From the NCBI GenBank assembly GCA_023269235.1, contig JAHFTW010000001.1, positions 1 through 43,547 on the forward strand: 43,547 nucleotides of DNA. Direction: 5' to 3'. This document shows, one piece after another, positions 30,496 through 38,357 of the stretch (the first letter of the stretch is position 1; each line of letters starts with the position of its first letter). The position numbers and the translations under genes are program-made. The stretch comes from Thermoplasmata archaeon. Lineage in GTDB: Archaea > Thermoplasmatota > E2 > JACPAO01 > JAHFTW01. The notes beneath the pieces are model-generated. The model was not told where the DNA came from and did not search any database. It saw only the letters and a program-made list of their open reading frames with translations.

Positions 30496-31014
30496 TCAAG
30501 GTTGGCTGGCCAGCCGCAACAGCATTTCCTGGTGCGGCACCCACGCTAGCGCGGCGAAGTGCTTGAAGGACTTCGTCGGGACCGCGTAGTCGTGGCAGTC
30601 GCCGGGGTTGGCGCGGTTGACGAGGAGGTTCTGGCAACCCGAAGGGCGAGCGTCGAAGGAGAGCGTGCAGCCGGTCGGTCCCAGGAGGAGGCAGGCGCCT
30701 TGCGTCGAGGCATCGAACGGTCCCGGTTTGGAGTTGGCGTTGCGTGGGCGAACGTAGTACGCACGGCGCAGTTTGTCCGAGGCCGTGCAGCGCGGGCAGG
30801 AGCCGTCGCAGTCGGCGTCGAAGCAGGTCCGCTCGGGCCGCGGGTCGCCGTCCCACCACGCGAGCACGAGGTTTCCGGAGGCGAGGCCATCGCGCACCTG
30901 CGTCTCGGACAGCTGGTCGGGCAGGTAGGCGCCGGGTAGCGTCTTGCAGCATTGGCCCCCGCAGCGGCGGCACGTCTCCAGGTCCTCGTTGTTGAGGATG
31001 GGAAGCCCGGCCAC
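30496..31014 (-). CDS. YkgJ-type cysteine-cluster protein
   Basis: This 172-residue protein has the UPF0153/YkgJ pattern: CRRCGGQCCK near residue 15, then FDADCDGSCPRCTAS, GACLLLGPTGCTLSFDARPSGC, and a final GDCHDYAV. The Cys cluster is thought to bind iron-sulfur or zinc in this family; the biochemical role is unproven. Start GTG 31014 gives the usual short lead before the first Cys motif. It converges on gdhA and is separated from the response regulator gene upstream on the same strand by 44 bases. Confidence 0.8.
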   Translation of the reverse strand: MAGLPILNNEDLETCRRCGGQCCKTLPGAYLPDQLSETQVRDGLASGNLVLAWWDGDPRPERTCFDADCDGSCPRCTASDKLRRAYYVRPRNANSKPGPFDASTQGACLLLGPTGCTLSFDARPSGCQNLLVNRANPGDCHDYAVPTKSFKHFAALAWVPHQEMLLRLASQP

Positions 31015-31058
31015 GGCCCTGGCTGCGGGTCGCGGGTTGATGGAGGTTGCGGCCGCGC

Positions 31059-31550
31059 TCAGGCGGCGTTGAGCGGGAACGCGCCAGCCCCGCCGCGTCG
31101 GGCTTTCAAGGCGCCTTGGACGGGTCCCGCGGAGTCGAGGCCCCCGCTCCCCAGCGTCCCGAGGAGGCTTGCGGGCGCATGCTGGAAGGCGGCAAGGATG
31201 CGCGCGACCGTCTCCGAGGGAGGCAACCCCTTCTCGACGTAGCCGGCGGCGCCGAGGGCCTTCGCCTGGTCGGCCATGCGGTTCGTCTCGAAGCCGGAGA
31301 GGACCACGACGACGCCATGGCCGCTCGCCGTCTTGATGCGGGGTAGCGCCTCAAGGCCGTCCATCACGGGCATCGAGAGGTCGAGCAGGACGAGGTCGGG
31401 ATGGAGCTGGTCGGCGAGCGCGATGCCTTCCTCCCCGTTGCCAGCCTCGCCCACGACGGCGAAGGCGCCGTTGCGCTCCAGCATGAGGCTGAGAAGGCGC
31501 CGCAACGGAGCCGCGTCGTCCACGAGGAGGGTTCGAATGCGCGAGATCAC
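31059..31550 (-). CDS. Stand-alone response regulator (REC domain)
   Basis: The 163-residue protein is a CheY-like receiver domain with the acidic pair Asp11-Asp12, phospho-acceptor Asp57 (LLDLSMPVMDG), Ser in VVLSGFE, and the conserved Lys in GYVEKGLP. After about residue 120 there is a short Gly/Ala-rich tail with no DNA-binding or enzymatic domain. GTG 31550 overlaps the stop of the membrane sensor gene by four bases (GTGA), so the two are translated together. It is probably the partner of that sensor, or receives phosphate from another kinase such as the hybrid kinase at 38850. Confidence 0.88.
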   Translation of the reverse strand: MISRIRTLLVDDAAPLRRLLSLMLERNGAFAVVGEAGNGEEGIALADQLHPDLVLLDLSMPVMDGLEALPRIKTASGHGVVVVLSGFETNRMADQAKALGAAGYVEKGLPPSETVARILAAFQHAPASLLGTLGSGGLDSAGPVQGALKARRGGAGAFPLNAA

Positions 31551-32113
31551 GGCACGGCCCCCTTCTCGGGGCTAGCGGAGGTCTTGCGGCGGAGGTCGCC
31601 TGGACCCAGGGCGTTGCCGCGGTTCTGGTCCCCCATGAGGTTGCTGATGATGCCCTTGGCGGCGACGAGGCTGCGCTCCAGCGCCTCGCGGCCCTGGGTC
31701 TCCTCGCCCATCTCAAGGGCAAGCTTGGCCTCGGCGAGGCCCTGGACAATGTTGTCGTTGATCTGGACCGCCTCGCGCTGGCGCTGCAGCAGGTCCTCGT
31801 ACATCGCGGTGCCCCGCAGCAAGGCAGGGAAACGGTTGCGGAGCGTCAGGTAGAGGATGGCGATCGTGGCGGTGACGGCGTCCCATGCCCAGATCCAGGT
31901 CTCGAACGGCATGGCGTGGTCGGAGGTGGCGGCGACGTAGGCGTGCATCCCGTGGCCGATGCCGCACGTGAAGAAGATGGCGCCCGTGGCCAAGGCGAGG
32001 GGATTGCTGGTGAGCTGCTTGGTCTTCCACAGCCCCCGGAACACGATGGAGGCAATTACTACGTAGGCGACGGCGATGAGGCCGTTCGTCGTGACGCCGA
32101 AGAGCGAGAACAC
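31547..32113 (-). CDS. Ethylene-receptor-like membrane sensor with kinase-dead DHp helix
   Basis: This 188-residue protein has three transmembrane helices (about residues 8-28, 38-60, 72-92). From memory of Arabidopsis ETR1, the first two helices align without gaps at an offset of 15: ETR1 Ala31, Tyr32, Ile35, Cys65 and His69 correspond to Ala16, Tyr17, Ile20, Cys50 and His54. The Cu(I)-ligand motif CG-x-x-H is CGIGH, while Asp25 is Asn10 and Pro36 is Ala21. A coiled DHp-like region follows (about residues 105-157); its INDNIVQGLAEAKLALE matches the HDxxxQxL pattern of HisKA_3-type kinases but has Asn119 at the phospho-His position. No ATPase domain is present. GTG start; overlaps the response regulator. 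Confidence 0.7.
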   Translation of the reverse strand: MFSLFGVTTNGLIAVAYVVIASIVFRGLWKTKQLTSNPLALATGAIFFTCGIGHGMHAYVAATSDHAMPFETWIWAWDAVTATIAILYLTLRNRFPALLRGTAMYEDLLQRQREAVQINDNIVQGLAEAKLALEMGEETQGREALERSLVAAKGIISNLMGDQNRGNALGPGDLRRKTSASPEKGAVP

Positions 32114-32122
32114 AGTCGAATC

Positions 32123-32144
32123 CTGCGCACTTGCGCAGTCCTCC
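32123..32144 (-). promoter_or_regulatory. SD-hairpin leader of sensor operon
   Basis: On the minus strand a GGAGG (32140-32144) is followed by the perfect hairpin CTGCGC-AAGT-GCGCAG (32123-32138), then 9 bases, then GTG 32113. A TATA-like CTTTATCC (about 32162-32169) predicts a leader of some 27 bases, so the hairpin lies in the 5' UTR or right at transcription start. It could be an operator or set SD spacing. Confidence 0.4.
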
Positions 32145-32220
32145 CTTTCCCGCTAGGGAGTGGATAAAGCGTGGCCCCAAACTGGATAAGCAGGAAAACG
32201 GCCGCTACGGAAGGGCGACG

Positions 32221-32255
32221 GCTCAGTAGCCTTCGTTCTCTTGGGCGTACTGGAG
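32221..32255 (-). repeat. Duplicated 3' end of the 82-aa gene (distal copy)
   Basis: These 35 bases are identical to 32328-32362, the last codons and stop of the gene at 32330, and lie 107 bases further downstream. Weaker similarity continues for about ten more bases into the coding sequence, with transition differences, so the copy derives from the gene. Confidence 0.85.
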
Positions 32256-32269
32256 GTTCCCGGAAGCCC

Positions 32270-32333
32270 GGGGCTTCGCCCCAGGCGTCACCCCAGGGGC
32301 GGCCTCCGGCCGCCCAATCCTGAGTACGCTCAG
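32270..32333 (-). repeat. Three hairpins downstream of the 82-aa gene
   Basis: The stems are GGGGC-TTC-GCCCC (32270-32282), GGGCGGCC-TCC-GGCCGCCC (32297-32315) and CTGAG-TACG-CTCAG (32320-32333). The last contains the stop codon of the gene. They lie between the two copies of the gene end, the same arrangement as at tfb. Confidence 0.75.
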
Positions 32334-32362
32334 TAGCCTTCGTTCTCTTGGGCGTACTGGAG
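32328..32362 (-). repeat. Duplicated 3' end of the 82-aa gene (in-gene copy)
   Basis: This is the functional copy of the exact 35-base direct repeat with 32221-32255. It includes the codons for YAQENEGY and the TGA stop. Confidence 0.85.
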
Positions 32363-32578
32363 ATTCTCGAACTCCTCTTCCGCCGAGAACTCGAGGCCCC
32401 GGTCGTTGCGGGTGTGCTCGCCGACGGCGAAGTCGAGGTCCATCGTCATCTCCTTGAACAGGGCATCCAGGCTGCGCGCGGTCAGCTCCTTGTCGCCTTC
32501 CGTCTCCGTCCAGATGACGGCGGAGAAGGTGCCGTTCGGGTTGCGGCGGACTTCCACACGGGCCAGTTGTTCTTCCAT
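32330..32578 (-). CDS. Small acidic protein
   Basis: This 82-residue, strongly acidic, soluble protein starts MEEQLARVEVRRNPNGTFSA and includes AVIWTETEGDKELTARSLDA, a strand-helix arrangement resembling small double-stranded-RNA-binding-like or HicB-like folds, though no motif is decisive. The C-terminal third is Glu-rich (EFSAEEEFENLQYAQENEGY). TTG 32587 is an alternative start that would be leaderless from a TATA-like TGAAATAGG (about 32606-32615). Its gene end is duplicated downstream across a hairpin array. Confidence 0.6.
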   Translation of the reverse strand: MEEQLARVEVRRNPNGTFSAVIWTETEGDKELTARSLDALFKEMTMDLDFAVGEHTRNDRGLEFSAEEEFENLQYAQENEGY

Positions 32579-32722
32579 GGGGGTCAAGATGCGCTGGATG
32601 GTCCCCCCTATTTCATGGTGTCGTGCAGGTCGCTTGAGGGTTCATGTGGAACCTGAACCGGTCAGCCGTGGTGCCGGGGTCGCGGGCCGCGTTCCGCGGT
32701 TGGGGTCCCGCGTTCCGTCCCC

Positions 32723-32729
32723 GTTTAAG
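32723..32729 (+). promoter_or_regulatory. TATA-like element for GNAT gene
   Basis: GTTTAAG is centred 28 bases upstream of GTG 32754, favouring this start over GTG 32742 and over upstream in-frame ATG codons. Confidence 0.55.
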
Positions 32730-32753
32730 TCGGGTCCCCCCGTGGCGCCCTGC

Positions 32754-33263
32754 GTGGCAGTCCGGATCCGCAAGCTGGCCGAGGACGACATCGACGGCAT
32801 CTGCGCCCTGTGGAAGGAGTTCGCGCGCCTGCGCGAGGGCATGACGCAGTCGAAGATTCTCAACGAGGACGCGGCGGACTACTTCTTCGGCTACGCGACC
32901 GGCCTGCTCCAGCGCAAGGACACCCTGACGCTCGTCGCCGAGGAGAACGACGGCGGGCAGAAAGAGCTCGTCGGCTACGTCATCGCGTCCAAGCAGCGCC
33001 GCCCGCCCATCTACCGCCACACCAAGGTCGCCTACCTCTCCGACGCGTTCGTGAGCGAGTCGCACCGCGGCCAGGGCATCCTCAAGCAGTTCATGGCCGA
33101 GCTGCAGAAGTGGTCGAAGAACGAGGGCATCACCGCCATCGACGTCCAGCTCTTCGAGGCCAACAAGGAGGCGCAGGCCATCTACAAGACGCTCGGCTTC
33201 ACCGACTACCGCGTGGTCTTCCGCCAGGAGCTCTCCGAGCCCAAGCCCGGCGGCGCCGAGTAG
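32754..33263 (+). CDS. GNAT-family N-acetyltransferase
   Basis: The 169-residue protein has the GNAT fold. The N-terminal VRIRKLAEDDIDGICALWKE strand-helix is followed by motif A, YLSDAFVSESHRGQGILKQF, whose R-G-Q-G-I binds acetyl-CoA pyrophosphate. Motif B is ITAIDVQLFEANKEAQAIYK with the downstream LGFTDYRVVFRQEL. The acyl acceptor is unknown; because the next gene encodes arginine decarboxylase, a polyamine or agmatine acceptor is conceivable but untested. The start is chosen from TATA spacing. Confidence 0.85.
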   Translation: MAVRIRKLAEDDIDGICALWKEFARLREGMTQSKILNEDAADYFFGYATGLLQRKDTLTLVAEENDGGQKELVGYVIASKQRRPPIYRHTKVAYLSDAFVSESHRGQGILKQFMAELQKWSKNEGITAIDVQLFEANKEAQAIYKTLGFTDYRVVFRQELSEPKPGGAE

Positions 33264-33310
33264 CGACCCCGCCGCCCTCGCCCGGCGCATCGGCCGACTC
33301 CAGGGATTTT

Positions 33311-33319
33311 CCTTAAGAG
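33311..33319 (+). promoter_or_regulatory. TATA-like element for speA
   Basis: CCTTAAGAG is centred 26 bases upstream of GTG 33341. Confidence 0.6.
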
Positions 33320-33340
33320 CCAAAGGCCCCTCGTTCGCTC

Positions 33341-35257
33341 GTGGCGTACGTCACGGTCCGCGAGGCCGAGGAGACCTACTCTGTCGCCGGCTGGGCCGAC
33401 GGCTACTATCGCATCACCGGCGCCGGCACCCTCGCCGTCATGCCGCAGGGCGCCGACGGCCCCGAGGTGGACCTGCACGAGGTCATCGAATCGTTGCGCG
33501 AGCAGGGCGTCGCGACGCCCATCACGCTACGCTTCCCCCAGGTCCTCCAGCACCGCGTGGACCGCCTCAACCGCGCCTTCGAGAAGGCGCTCAAGGACAA
33601 CAAGTGCAAGGGCATTGACTACCGCGGCGTCTTCCCCATCAAGGTCAACCAGCGCCAGGAGGTCGTGAAGACGCTGGCGCAGGCCGGCCGCAAGTGGAAG
33701 TACGGCCTCGAGGTCGGCTCCAAGGCGGAACTGCTGGCCGCCATCAGCATGGACCCGAACCGCAAGTCGCTCCTCGTCGTCAACGGCTACAAGGACAAGG
33801 CGTTCCTGGAAGCCGCCTGCCACGCGACGCACTTCAAGGACGAGGTCATCATCGTGCTCGACGAGGTCGGCGAGCTCGACATCCTCGCGCCGCTCCTGCA
33901 GCAGGCGGAGCGCAAGCCCATCCTCGGCATCAGCCTCAAGCTCCGCAGCAAGGCGCCCGGCAAGTGGGCTCTCTCCGGCGGCGAGCGCAGCAAGTTCGGC
34001 CTCACCATCCCTGAGGTTCTCTACGCCGTCGAGCGCCTGCGCGAGGACGGCCTCCTCGACCGCCTGCAGCAGATCCATTTCCACATCGGCTCGCAGATCT
34101 CGGACATCCGCCGCATCACGCAGGGCGTGCGCGAGGCGGCCCGCATCTACGTCGAGATGCGCAAGATGGGCGTCCCGCTCAAGTACGTCGACGTCGGCGG
34201 CGGCATGGCCGTGGACTACGATGGCTCCGGCTCCACGGGCAGCAACTCCGCGAACTACTCGATGGAGGAGTACGCAAGCAGCATCGTCGCGCAGCTCAAG
34301 GATGTCTGCGACGAGGCCGGCGTCCCGATGCCGCACCTCATCAACGAGTCCGGCCGCGCGGTCGTCAGCCACCACGCCCTTCTCGTCGTGGACGTGGTGC
34401 GCCGGGTCCCCTACCTCGAGATCGAGCCCGACCCCGACGGCGCCCACGACGACGACCCCACCTCGCTGTGGAACCTCTTCGACACCTACCGCACCATCGG
34501 CCCGAAGAACGTCTTCGAGTCCTTCCACGACGCCATCCAATACCGCGAGGACCTGCAGTCCCTCTTCGACCTCGGCCACCTCAACCTCGAGGCGCTCGGC
34601 CGCGCCGAGGCCGTCTTCCGCGCCATCCTCGGCAAGGTCCGCGACACCCTCAAGGACGAGGACGAGACGGAGTCGGAGGAGTTCGAGCAGGCCAACGCGC
34701 TCGGCTCCCAGAAACTGGTGTGCAACTTCAGCCTCTTCCAGAGCCTGCCCGACGTATGGGGCGTCAAGCAGCAGTTCCCCATCCTCCCGCTGCACCGCCT
34801 GCGCGAGAAGCCCGAGGAGGCGACCACGCTCGCCGACATCACGTGCGACTCCGACGGCGAGATCCGCCGCTTCATCGACCCCGAGGGCTCCAGGGCGAGC
34901 CTCCAGACGCACAAGATCCGCAAGGGCGAACCCTACTACCTCGCGATGGCGCTCGTCGGAGCCTACCAGGACTCGTTGGGCGACTACCACAATCTGTTCG
35001 GCGAGACGAACGAGGCGTGGATCGAGGTCGGCGCCACCGGCAAATGGAGCGTTACCCGCCTCACGCCCGGCAGCAAGATCGCGGACATGCTGAAGTGGGT
35101 GCGCTACAACCCGGCCGACATGAAGGACTCCCTGAAGGACCGCATCAAGCGCCTCAAGGACACCGGCAAGATCTCAGCCGGCACGGCGCGCGAGCTGGTG
35201 GACGAATTCGTCGGCCTCATCGACCGCTCGACCTACCTGGAGCCGGCCACGGCATGA
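33341..35257 (+). CDS. speA: Biosynthetic arginine decarboxylase, PLP type (SpeA)
   Basis: This 638-residue protein is a fold-III PLP-dependent decarboxylase of the SpeA type, making agmatine from arginine as the first step to putrescine. Features: the PLP-binding Lys101 in GVFPIKVNQRQEVV, QIHFHIGSQISDIR near residue 245, the glycine-rich phosphate loop YVDVGGGMAVDYDG near residue 285, and NESGRAVVSHHALL near residue 335. Length equals bacterial SpeA (about 630-660). Most studied archaea use the small pyruvoyl-type arginine decarboxylase, so a bacterial-like SpeA suggests transfer. Its stop overlaps the next small membrane gene by four bases. Confidence 0.94.
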   Translation: MAYVTVREAEETYSVAGWADGYYRITGAGTLAVMPQGADGPEVDLHEVIESLREQGVATPITLRFPQVLQHRVDRLNRAFEKALKDNKCKGIDYRGVFPIKVNQRQEVVKTLAQAGRKWKYGLEVGSKAELLAAISMDPNRKSLLVVNGYKDKAFLEAACHATHFKDEVIIVLDEVGELDILAPLLQQAERKPILGISLKLRSKAPGKWALSGGERSKFGLTIPEVLYAVERLREDGLLDRLQQIHFHIGSQISDIRRITQGVREAARIYVEMRKMGVPLKYVDVGGGMAVDYDGSGSTGSNSANYSMEEYASSIVAQLKDVCDEAGVPMPHLINESGRAVVSHHALLVVDVVRRVPYLEIEPDPDGAHDDDPTSLWNLFDTYRTIGPKNVFESFHDAIQYREDLQSLFDLGHLNLEALGRAEAVFRAILGKVRDTLKDEDETESEEFEQANALGSQKLVCNFSLFQSLPDVWGVKQQFPILPLHRLREKPEEATTLADITCDSDGEIRRFIDPEGSRASLQTHKIRKGEPYYLAMALVGAYQDSLGDYHNLFGETNEAWIEVGATGKWSVTRLTPGSKIADMLKWVRYNPADMKDSLKDRIKRLKDTGKISAGTARELVDEFVGLIDRSTYLEPATA

Positions 35258-35529
35258 GCCCCGCGGCCTCCGCGCCGCCCCGCCCGCGCGGGCCCTGGCG
35301 AGCCTGGGACACGTTCCTCTGGAGCCTGGGCGCCGCCTTCGTCTGCTTCCTCGCCTTCCTCGCCGCCTCCGTGGCCGCCCGCCTCGCCGGCGGGGCGCTC
35401 ACCGAGCCGCAGTCGGAGCTCCTGCTCGGGATGCTGCGGTATGGGACCTACCCGCTCGTCTTCCTCGCCCTCGGCGCGCTGGCGTGGCACTTCGTCAAGG
35501 CCGAAACGGGCGGCTACGCACGCCGCTGA
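35254..35529 (+). CDS. Small two-helix membrane protein coupled to speA
   Basis: This 91-residue protein starts within the speA stop codon (ATGA). A Pro-rich N-terminus is followed by two transmembrane helices (about residues 22-46 and 58-80) and a short basic tail. No family is recognised. Overlap with speA implies coexpression, perhaps a membrane partner in polyamine metabolism, but that is guesswork. Confidence 0.6.
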   Translation: MSPAASAPPRPRGPWRAWDTFLWSLGAAFVCFLAFLAASVAARLAGGALTEPQSELLLGMLRYGTYPLVFLALGALAWHFVKAETGGYARR

Positions 35530-35627
35530 AGCCGGTCGGACCAACTTGACCAGGATGGGGCACACCGTCCCCCAAACACGAACCGGTTCGTCCGGGGCAA
35601 CACCGGGAGGGGTCCCAGAGACAACCG

Positions 35628-35635
35628 CTATAACC
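35628..35635 (+). promoter_or_regulatory. TATA-like element for RND transporter
   Basis: CTATAACC is centred 39 bases before GTG 35670, predicting a leader of about 13 bases. The other in-frame start, GTG 35646, lies only 15 bases away and is too close, which supports GTG 35670. Confidence 0.5.
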
Positions 35636-35669
35636 ACGATGGGAAGTGCTGTCGTGGTCGGGGTCCTTC

Positions 35670-38357
35670 GTGTCTCGTCTTGACGACAAGGTTGCCAACG
35701 GTCTCGCGGCCGTCTCCATCTGGTGCTCCAGGAACGCCAAGGCGGTCGTCCTCGTGGCGCTCCTCCTGACCACCGTCTTCGGCTACGGCGTGGCCCAGAT
35801 CACCACCAACGTGGACGTCGCGGACGTCCTGCCGCGGGGCAACTACAACACGGAGGCCGCGCACGACCTCACCGAGAAGTTCCGCTCGACGTTCACGCAG
35901 CAGGTCACGCTCCAGCTCCATGTCGATGATGACCCAGGCCATGCGCATTGGACGCGCGACAACGCCAAACTGCTCTTCCGGGGCCAGGGGCTCGGCGGGA
36001 CCCCCGCGGACGCACTCCTGGGGCCAGTCCAGGCGGGCGCCAGCCTCGCAGCCCTCCCCAACAACATCACCGACGAGGTCTACGTCCGCGCCATCGACGA
36101 ACTGGTGCGCTTCGTCGAGGCGCGCACCGACTTCACACGCTCGATCTCCATCTCCAACATCTACAGTCTCATCAATTGGACCATCGCCGGCGGCGACGGC
36201 TCCGGCAACGGCGGCAACCCCGCCCCGGAGTCGGCCTTTGCTCTGCCGGGCTACCAGACCCGCCAGGAGGCCTTGCAGTACGTCCTCGTGGACCAGGCCG
36301 TCAAGCGCGCCGTCCTCGACACGGTGGACGCCATCTCGAGCCCGAGCTGGAACCATGCGGCGACGCTGTTCATGCCGGCCGCGGACAACACGAAGCCGAC
36401 GAAGGCGCTCGGCGAGGAGATGCTCAAGGTCCGTGACGAATACGTCCAGGCCGTCGCCGACGGCAAGACGCAGTTCACCGTCTTCGGGCCGCAGAACCCA
36501 CCGCTGTTCACGGTGGACCTGCCCATCGCCAACGCGCACTCCAGCGACCTGGTCAAGGAGGACACGCTGAAGCTGATGCCGCTCATCGCGGCGTTCCTCG
36601 CGGTGTGCCTCTTCATCGCGTTCCGCAACCTGCGCTCCATCCTCGTCAGCATCACCGTCCTCGCCGTGGGGGTGGTGTGGAGCTACGGCACGATGGGCTT
36701 CATGGGCATCCCTCTCAACACGCTCAACATGGCGGTCGTCCCGCTCATCCTCGGCGTGGGGGTGGACTACGCCATCCACGTGATCAACGAGTTCTCCGAG
36801 CACAAGGCCGAAGGCCATGGCGACGCCGACGCCCTGCGCATCGCCGCGTCGCGCTCTGGGATGGCCATGCTGATCGCGACCGCGACGACCGTCGGCGGCC
36901 TCGTCGTCCTCATCTTCAGCCCCAGCCTCCTCATCGCGCAGCTTGGGCTCATCTCGGCCGTCGCGATGACGGTCATCTACCTCTTCTCGTTGACCTTCCT
37001 GCCCGCGACGCTGACGCTGCTTGGCGGCTCGGAACGCCTTGGCCGGAGCTTCAGCCGCAGCCGGGTCATGCCAGCCCTTGCGCGCGGCATCACGAAGATG
37101 CGCTACGTGGTCGCGGTGCTCATCCTCGTCGTGAGCGCCGTCGCCTTCGTCGCGGCCAACGGCATCGGCAAGGAAGCCTTCGGCGACCCCGGCAAGAACT
37201 ACCTGCCAAGCGACCCGATCCGCAAGGAGCACGAACAGGGCCTCAAGGACTTCTACGAGGCACCGGACTCGGATGAGAAGGCCAACATCCTCACGTTCGC
37301 CGGGACCGGCATCCTGACGCCGCAGGCGATGGACTACTACCGCGCCATCGAGGCGAACCTGAAGACGGAGCCGCGCGTCATCCCGGATACCTTACGCACG
37401 CTGCCGTTCTTCATCGAGACCTGGCTCACCGTCAAGGGCGGAGCCGCCGGCGCCGTCGTCAACGTCGGCGAACAGAACCTACTCAATCCGCCGGCCCCGC
37501 CGAGCATTCCGCTCCTTCCCCCGGGCACGCTTCCTCCGCCGGTCCTTCCAGACCCCGTGAAGCAGCAGGTGGACCCGTTCCCGAAGACCGAGGACGCCAT
37601 CAAGAAGGAGGTCGACGGGATGTTCAACAGCCCGATGCGGCAGCTGGCCTCGATCATCATCAACTACCCGGCCAACGACATGGCCGCCATGACGTTCAGC
37701 GTCCGGGCGCTCTCCTACCAGGACGCGGAGCAGGTGTGGGGCCAGGTGTGGGACGCCGTCGGCAAGGCGAACGCCACCTTCGGCGGCCACGCGCCCGGCG
37801 ACATCCGCGTCGCCTTCGTCGGCAACACGGCGACGAACTACCTGTTCATCGCGGACGAGCTTCCATGGCTTGGCTACATGGCGATCGCCAACAACATCCT
37901 TCTCGGCGTCCTTGTCCTGGCGCTGTCGCGCAACATCAAGATGACGGTCGTGACGCTGCTGCTCTCGACGTTGACCAGCCTCTGGTGGCTTGCCATCCTC
38001 CCGCAGCTCGGCATCGGCCTCGCCATCACGCTGACGTTGCCGTTCGCGTTCATCATCGCCATCGGAACGGACTATGGTGTCCACTTCATGTGGGCCATCC
38101 GCCAGAGCGGCAACGCCCGCGAAGTGTTCGAGTCCACGGGGAAGGCGGTCCTGTTCAGCTCCATCACGAGCATCGGAGCCTTCGTCTGCTTCATCGCGGT
38201 CCAGAACGTGGCGGTCAGCCGCACGATGGTCGCGACGACCGTCGCGTTCGCCGTCATCTTCGTGGTCACGGTCCTGGTCGTCCCCATCTTCTACAATGTC
38301 GAGGCGAAGAAGCGCAAGAGGGAAAGGGCGGCAGATCCTGCGCACGCCGACGCATGA
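35670..38357 (+). CDS. RND/MMPL-family transporter with SSD-like domain
   Basis: The 895-residue protein has the RND plan: one N-terminal helix (AVVLVALLLTTVFGYGV), a large extracellular loop containing NVDVADVLPRGN, six helices (about residues 290-470), a second single helix followed by a second loop (about 495-720), and five more helices. Both helix bundles carry the family signature acidic sites: NMAVVPLILGVGVDYAIHV in the first, and LPFAFIIAIGTDYGVHFMWA in the second. MMPL/HpnN-type members export lipids or small molecules. A Pro-rich insert lies in the second loop. Its stop overlaps the next gene by four bases. Confidence 0.9.
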   Translation: MSRLDDKVANGLAAVSIWCSRNAKAVVLVALLLTTVFGYGVAQITTNVDVADVLPRGNYNTEAAHDLTEKFRSTFTQQVTLQLHVDDDPGHAHWTRDNAKLLFRGQGLGGTPADALLGPVQAGASLAALPNNITDEVYVRAIDELVRFVEARTDFTRSISISNIYSLINWTIAGGDGSGNGGNPAPESAFALPGYQTRQEALQYVLVDQAVKRAVLDTVDAISSPSWNHAATLFMPAADNTKPTKALGEEMLKVRDEYVQAVADGKTQFTVFGPQNPPLFTVDLPIANAHSSDLVKEDTLKLMPLIAAFLAVCLFIAFRNLRSILVSITVLAVGVVWSYGTMGFMGIPLNTLNMAVVPLILGVGVDYAIHVINEFSEHKAEGHGDADALRIAASRSGMAMLIATATTVGGLVVLIFSPSLLIAQLGLISAVAMTVIYLFSLTFLPATLTLLGGSERLGRSFSRSRVMPALARGITKMRYVVAVLILVVSAVAFVAANGIGKEAFGDPGKNYLPSDPIRKEHEQGLKDFYEAPDSDEKANILTFAGTGILTPQAMDYYRAIEANLKTEPRVIPDTLRTLPFFIETWLTVKGGAAGAVVNVGEQNLLNPPAPPSIPLLPPGTLPPPVLPDPVKQQVDPFPKTEDAIKKEVDGMFNSPMRQLASIIINYPANDMAAMTFSVRALSYQDAEQVWGQVWDAVGKANATFGGHAPGDIRVAFVGNTATNYLFIADELPWLGYMAIANNILLGVLVLALSRNIKMTVVTLLLSTLTSLWWLAILPQLGIGLAITLTLPFAFIIAIGTDYGVHFMWAIRQSGNAREVFESTGKAVLFSSITSIGAFVCFIAVQNVAVSRTMVATTVAFAVIFVVTVLVVPIFYNVEAKKRKRERAADPAHADA

